The translations under genes and the position numbers were made by a program. Positions 59,186-64,000 of a stretch of DNA of 64,000 nucleotides are shown here, in pieces. The notes below the pieces were generated by a model. It made no database searches. It had not been told where the DNA came from and saw only the letters and a program-made list of their open reading frames with translations. Where the stretch lies: assembly GCA_036873755.1 (NCBI GenBank), contig JAVTVY010020300.1:1-64000 (forward strand), given 5' to 3'. The stretch is from Hanleya hanleyi (lineage: Eukaryota > Mollusca > Polyplacophora > Lepidopleurida > Hanleyidae). Every line of letters starts with the position of its first letter. Positions within the stretch are counted from its first letter, which is position 1.

Positions 59186-60240
59186 AGGAGAGAATGGCTG
59201 TCACAAGTGCTGATAGTCCACAAATCCTGTGGTGCATTTGAAGCAATGTGTCAAGTCCATGTTGAAGGCAGGGGACAGTGAGGCATAACTAGAGAAGGTT
59301 ACAGAGTGATGTGAGGACATCGATCTGGCTCAAGGTAATTTACAAGATCAGTCTACATGGTGTTTGTAAAATCAAGAAGAGCTGAACATTGATCACTCAT
59401 ATGAAGGTTGCATTGCACAAGTGATCACTCTCCCTAATCTTCAATACATTTCCTGTACAAATGGCCCTCCCAGAGCCCACATATGATATTTCCCTGTTCT
59501 GGACAGCACAATTCCATGTCCACTAACAAATAAGTACCGGTATGAGAAATGACATTCATGGGTAAACTTGTAAACTCCTGTTTCAAAGATGTCCTTCCTC
59601 TTCAGCTGATCACATGCACACATGCAGCTGATCGAAAAATCACACTTTTGCTGGTTGAGCTATTTTTAAGATTATGCACCACTCTCTAAAACTAAGCCTT
59701 GTCCCTCTCCATAATCTCATATATTTTGAAGTTTATTTTTCTTTCTTAGTATTGTCTTTGTTCGTCGTCACACACAAGGCTACATGAGCATGGGTTCCTT
59801 CCGGGAGAGTTACTTCCCCTGCCACCAGATATGCATTGCTGTGCTGATGCAATCAATATGCAAGATTCTAACAATAGTTATGCTTAAATATTAATTATTC
59901 CATTTCTGGATAGTTAACTGTAAAATATCTAATTATCATCGTGAAATTATGTTCTCCATCATCCTCCTGATTCTGATATAGTTTATTTATTTCCTATTCA
60001 CAGATCTTCATAAGGTTGGTGGTATCCAGATATTTCCAATCCTGCAACAGAGCAGTAGTGCAGGAGTCCGTTCCAAAAGCCTGAGTCTCCTAGGGACCGT
60101 TGTTCAAAACAACCCATATTGTCAACAAGCTGCACTGGATGACGGTATATAATATTAGAAGTTCTCGACAATGACGAAGATGTCAGTGTGAAAACAAAAG
60201 CACTATATGCTGTGTCCTGTAGGAATGCCATAATACGCTC
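59186..60240 (+). pseudogene. Decayed HSPBP1-like (Hsp70-binding protein 1) gene fragment, two exons
   Basis: HSPBP1/FES1 proteins are armadillo-fold nucleotide-exchange factors of cytosolic Hsp70. Exon A (59186-59334) follows a perfect acceptor (CTTTTTCACTTTCTCAG). It reads RREWLSQVL, shifts frame, then LKQCVKSMLKAGDSEA*LEKV, TE*CEDIDLAQ, and ends at the donor CAAG|GTAATT. Exon B (60004-60240) follows TTTCCTATTCACAG and reads DLHKVGGIQIFPILQQSSSA, GVRSKSLSLLGTVVQNNPYC, QQAALDDGI, then after one missing base LILEVLDNDEDVSVKTKAL, YAVSC. The phase (G|AT, Asp) matches across the intron. Two stops, two frameshifts and loss of two codons after YAVSC show decay. The retained intron points to a duplicated gene, not a processed copy. 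Identity is from remembered family pattern. Confidence 0.65.
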
Positions 60241-60990
60241 TCATCGCATTCACATGGCAGTGTCACAGGTCCTACGAAGTAGGGTTTGATATGATTTAAG
60301 TGTGTACTCGTGAGATGACTTGGAGACCCTATGTGCTACCTTGAGAGAATTTATAAAGGCAGTCTCTAATTGACAGTGGGTAATGTTAACTTTCCCAGGT
60401 GTCACCGCTAGTGAGTCATTAGCGTAGCAACTATTATCGCCCTCAGTTCCTGTTACCCTGGACACTTATCAGTCCAGCAGTACAGCACGAGGTCACCCAT
60501 CTCAGTCTTGACTGGGCTCAAAGTCGCTTCGCTGATTTTACAAGAACCGGTGTCTCCAACATGATATGCCGTATCAGGGAACCTTCAAAAGTCACAGTGA
60601 AACATACAGCCAAGGGTTCCCGATGGGCATGACAGTGCACTCGCTGAGCTACCAGTAAATAATAAAAAAAATGATTATAAATCAAATTTTCATCAGAATT
60701 CGGTCAGCTCAGAACTTGAAGGTAACAATGCCCTAATGCACGTTCATGCCAAAAATCAAGGTTCTAATGTCAACTGTTCTCCTTATTTTGCTGACGAAAG
60801 GATTCGGATGGACTGACTCACTCACTCATTACCGGACAATTTGCAAATGGTAGCCTACGTCGTAGGAATATGATATGTGTCACTATATAGCTGAAATATT
60901 GATGTTAAATTTAATTTTCTCTCTCATATGATTTGTTGAAGACAAAGTACAAGGTGTTTTATAACCCCTAAAGTCGCCCCCACTTCTTTC
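60241..60990. other. Unassigned stretch with retroelement tail
   Basis: The HSPBP1-like similarity stops abruptly near 60240, suggesting an insertion or a breakpoint. At 60878-60930 GTGTCACTATATAGCTGAAA.. GATGTTAAATTTAATTTTCTCTC resembles the retroelement tail. Confidence 0.4.
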
Positions 60991-61093
60991 AGTGTTACCT
61001 CCGAATAGTAATGATAGCCACAGGGCACCATCGTACCTCCCTACAATGACAGGTCCATCTTACTCCCTACAGTCACAGGGCACCACTTATTGT
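60990..61093. repeat. Left part of CCCTACAGTCACAGGGCACC mini-satellite
   Basis: Copies of TCCCTACARTCACAGGGCAC with CACTTA or CATCTTAC spacers. The array is interrupted by the hairpin-headed element at 61094 and resumes at 62056. Confidence 0.7.
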
Positions 61094-62055
61094 CCTCCGC
61101 CACGAAGTGGTGGGAGGACTTGGAAATGCTAGCCGTCCGTCCGTCATCTTGTGAACGCGATATCTTGAGAACAATTCGAACAATCGACTTCAAACTTGAG
61201 AAGATGCTTCACATCAGTTAGACGGTCATTGGTATTGATTTTCGCTGAGGTACGTAATCCAAGATGGCTGCCAGCGACCATATTGGATTCTGTCCGTCCC
61301 ACATCTTGTGAACGCGATATCTTGAGAACAATTCGAACAATCGACTTCAAACTTGGGAAGGTGCTTCACATGAGTTAGACGGTCATTGGTATTGATTTTC
61401 ACTGAGGTACATAATCCAAGATGGCTGCCACTGACCATATTGGATTCTGTCCGTCCCACATATTGTGAACGCGATATCTCGAGAACAATTCAACCAGTCG
61501 ACTTCAAACTCGAGAAGGTGCTTCACATCAGTTAGATGGCCATTGGTATTGATTTTCGTTGCGGTACGGAATCCAATATGGCTGCCATTGACCATATTGG
61601 ATCCCATCCGTCCCAGATCTTGTGAACGCGATATCTCGAGAACAAATCGACCAGTCGACTTCAAACTTGGGAAGGTTCTTCACATCAGTCGGACAGCCAT
61701 TGGTATCGATTTTCGCTGCGGTATGTAATCTAAGATGGCTGCCATTGACCATATTGGATTTCAATCACCCATATTGTACCCATCTATGTTGTGAACGCGA
61801 TATCTTGATCTATTCCACCCATCGATTTATCAACCTCATCTGATCCACAAATCCATATACAACTACAGACTTTAATACATTCCAGTCTTACACTACCCAT
61901 TACTGTTTCTCAAACCGCCTCAAATTGTCTCAACAATTTCAGATAAACGTCTCTTTCCACATACACATATCCACTTTCCAAGTTATATTTAAGGAGATAT
62001 TGGAAGCGTATATGCTGTACGCTCTCAAACAGGCTACTTGGCGGAGGACCTGCTA
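61094..62055. mobile_element. Hairpin-headed repeat with five ~157-bp internal units, inserted in a mini-satellite
   Basis: Starts with the stem-loop GTCCTCCGCCACGAAGTGG (TGGGAGGAC) and ends GGCGGAGGACCTGCTAGCTA. CTTGTGAACGCGATATC recurs at about 61148, 61305, 61464, 61619 and 61789, and AAGATGGCTGCCAYTGACCA occurs in each unit. The antisense frames repeat the same peptide every ~52 residues and are artefacts. Exact boundaries are approximate. Confidence 0.6.
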
Positions 62056-62325
62056 GCTACTCCGCTTGTTCACTTCCCTACAATCACAGGGCACCACTTA
62101 CTCACTTCCCTACAGTCGCAGGGCACCACTTATCCCCTCCCTACAGTCACAGGTCACCATCTTACTCCCTCCCTACAGTCACAGGTCACCATCTTACCTC
62201 TCTACAGTCATAGGTCACCATCTTACCTCCCTATAGTCCTATAGTCACAGGACACCATCTTACTCACTTCCCTACAATCACAGGGCACCATCTTTCTTCC
62301 CGAGTCACAGGCTACCATCTTAGGG
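62056..62325. repeat. Right part of CCCTACAGTCACAGG mini-satellite
   Basis: About seven units of 32-42 bp: TCCCTACAGTCACAGGTCAC, CATCTTAC or CACTTACTCACT. The variable unit length comes from the spacer. Confidence 0.8.
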
Positions 62326-62349
62326 AACGTGTCAAAAGTCAGAGAAAAT

Positions 62350-62490
62350 GAACGTCAGAAAAAGAACGTTCTTTTTTGAACGTTCAAATTAGTATGTATG
62401 GTAGCGGTCAGAATTCGCTGAACGTCAGAAAAAGAACGTTCTTTTTTGAACGTTCAAATTAGTATGTATGATAGCGGTCAGAATTCGCTG
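62350..62490. repeat. 70-bp tandem pair with GAACGTTC palindromes
   Basis: Two nearly identical copies start at 62350 and 62420: GAACGTCAGAAAAAGAACGT, TCTTTTTTGAACGTTC, AAATTAGTATGTATG, GCGGTCAGAATTCGCT. Each holds two GAACGTTC palindromes separated by a T run. Confidence 0.9.
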
Positions 62491-62589
62491 AAGGGCTCAC
62501 ATTACGGCTATCGTGTCGACTCTTATTAGAACGAAAAAAACAAACAAAATCAGAACACTCGAAAAGGCAGCACCTTTGAGACTTAACTG

Positions 62590-62650
62590 TATTTATTTTG
62601 CACTAGCTTTCGTAGGTATATAACCCACTTCCTCTGATGAAGTACTTTCG
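62590..62650 (-). repeat. Penelope-type terminal motif
   Basis: On the minus strand the text reads CTTCATCAGAGGAAGTGGGT, TATATACCTACGAAAGCTAG, TGCAAAATAAATACAG. The stem GTGGGT/ACCTAC followed by GAAAGC is the arrangement found at ends of Penelope-like elements. The element body is not present in recognisable form. Confidence 0.45.
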
Positions 62651-64000
62651 TTCTTTCAAAGCAACTATGGCAAAGATTTGACGTTTATCTACAGCAAATT
62701 CAATAAATGTATTTAATATAATAAAAGTGGATCTTTCGTGCATATTCTGGGGAATTATTTACCGGGAATTATAGAACGAGCGACATATAGGAACTAACGC
62801 GCGTGTATTATTTTTTGGAAGAAAACGAGATGAACTATATAATATTAAACTTCGACAGAGAAATATCACCATACTGATTTGGTTTTATTAAAAGTCCGAT
62901 GTGACCAAATATCGTAAAGAATGATACAATAATCGGGTGAACAAGTAACTTATTAGTGCGTCTCCCGGTAATCGTAAAGGAAATACATAGTGACAAAAGT
63001 ATAATATAGACATATAAATATACGAAAGTCATTCACTTATATAACGATTTATTCTTATGACATTGGGAATTTTTTGTCTTCAGTAATATAATCTTCAATA
63101 AGAAATGAGTAAATCAGGGAAAGTATACAGGCCTACAAACTACATGTATGATCATTATAAAAAGACATGGCCCGACTGAATCACGCAGAGACGCCATGCA
63201 GCTCCCGTCATATCTCAAGGTAGGCCGCCATGTGAGGTCTCCTATTTGTCAATAAAACCATGGAGTTCAAAGTTTTAATTCCATGATAAAAAAAATAAAC
63301 CTTGAATAAAACAGTTCTGATTGCCAACACATCAAGCCATTTCTTTAAAAAAGATATATGGACCGATTGACTCACGTGGAGACTTCATCACGCATGTGGC
63401 GCCCGTCATTATGCAACCTGTGAGGGCCCCTTCATTTGTAAATAAAACAAAAGGACACAGTTCAAACACCAACACATCAAAACATTTCTTTAAAGAAGAT
63501 GGATATTTTTCATAGACCAATGTATTGAAATATCCTTTGCGGAGCCTAAACCCTTCCTTCTTTCCCGCATACAAAGTATTCTCTATAGGGCCCATTTCCA
63601 GCTCACGAACTTCATTTTCAATACATACTGTCGGCTTCTTTATTAAAATTATACCATTTTCAGGCATTACAGATCGCTGGAATACGTTTGTAAGTTGATA
63701 AAGAAGAATCATTTAAAGTAACATGTCCATGACGGAACAATCTATCCACGGGACGCAAGCGCCGTAGGCCATGACTATTGATCGCCCGACCGAGAATCTC
63801 ATTTTTTGGTGGATGAAGAAGAGATTCACGAAATGTAAAAATCCACATCAAACAAGTAAAACACTGGAGAAAATAAACAAGAAAGAAGTCATTAATTTAT
63901 CTTGTCAAGTATTATATAAGCGAACACTCATATATAGGTGGTGACAAACCGCTGAAGTGGAGATGGGACAAGAAAAAGAAAAACGTTTTACTTTTAGTTT
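62651..64000. other. Gene-less end of the window with a diverged duplication
   Basis: 63170-63265 and 63355-63450 are diverged direct copies (ATGGMCCGAYTGAMTCACGY, then CCCGTCAT, then TTTGTMAATAAAAC). The 126-codon minus frame 63332-63712 runs across one copy and has no known domain. Confidence 0.45.

Noticed and set aside
62363..62382. GAACGTTC pair as heat-shock element
   Set aside because: The GAA/TTC blocks of the two palindromes are one base out of the 5-bp register needed for contiguous nGAAn units.
63332..63712. 126-codon minus frame
   Set aside because: It runs through one copy of a diverged non-coding duplication, and the paired copy at 63170-63265 has no corresponding frame.

Overview
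This is animal nuclear DNA. It is intron-bearing and gene-poor, with no operons, and is dominated by transposable elements. The retroelement tails (a GTCGCTATATGGYYGAAATA..CGACGTTAA type 3' end followed by ACTCACTC/CTCTCTCT), an I-like LINE, Penelope-type ends and many foldback elements suggest a marine lophotrochozoan, most likely a mollusc. That placement is inference and I cannot name a species.

Genes. (1) A class-A GPCR (15902-17883, +). Its third intracellular loop holds 30 near-identical 18-bp units, and one 8-bp partial unit breaks the reading frame between TM5 and TM6. (2) An intronless tandem ubiquitin-like protein (36908-37378, -) with no C-terminal GG. (3) A short TATA-driven gene (promoter 55368-56042, CDS 56154-56453, splice donor at 56573), preceded by a perfect CTCF core, two CRE/ETS modules and an array of GGTGACCGAAAAGACC. 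(4) A decayed two-exon fragment of an HSPBP1-like Hsp70 co-chaperone gene (59186-60240). The remaining open frames are short, chance-level or shadows of repeats.

Mobile DNA from left to right: a 4.2-kb foldback with GACGTC-rich ends (1364-5548); a perfect palindrome (7339-7420); a ~180-bp satellite with alternating monomers (9000-10400); twin CTAATTAG-palindrome elements inside one 6-bp duplication (10549-11146); an ACACCA/TGGTGT MITE (20060-20390); a Penelope-like hairpin (20611-20793); a LINE 3' remnant (22287-22785); a giant foldback of about 3.3-kb arms built from ~160-bp units, each carrying TGCGCATGCGCA (23202-34898). The outer arm of that foldback is interrupted by a 4.8-kb nest (29497-34308): two 98%-like copies of one TIR element bracketing a palindrome and an ACATGT-rich element. 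Then come hairpin-headed repeats (38485-39754, 61094-62055), a TTAA-flanked element (43775-44933), a full-length LINE with a 10-bp target duplication (47546-52874), and mini-satellites near 42.8, 53.3, 55.8, 62.1 and 62.4 kb.

The most unusual points are the slippage-prone GPCR frame and a recurring design. Five sequence-unrelated inverted elements each carry many copies of their own short palindromic word near or between their ends. All numbers come from reading the sequence by eye; no search was run.
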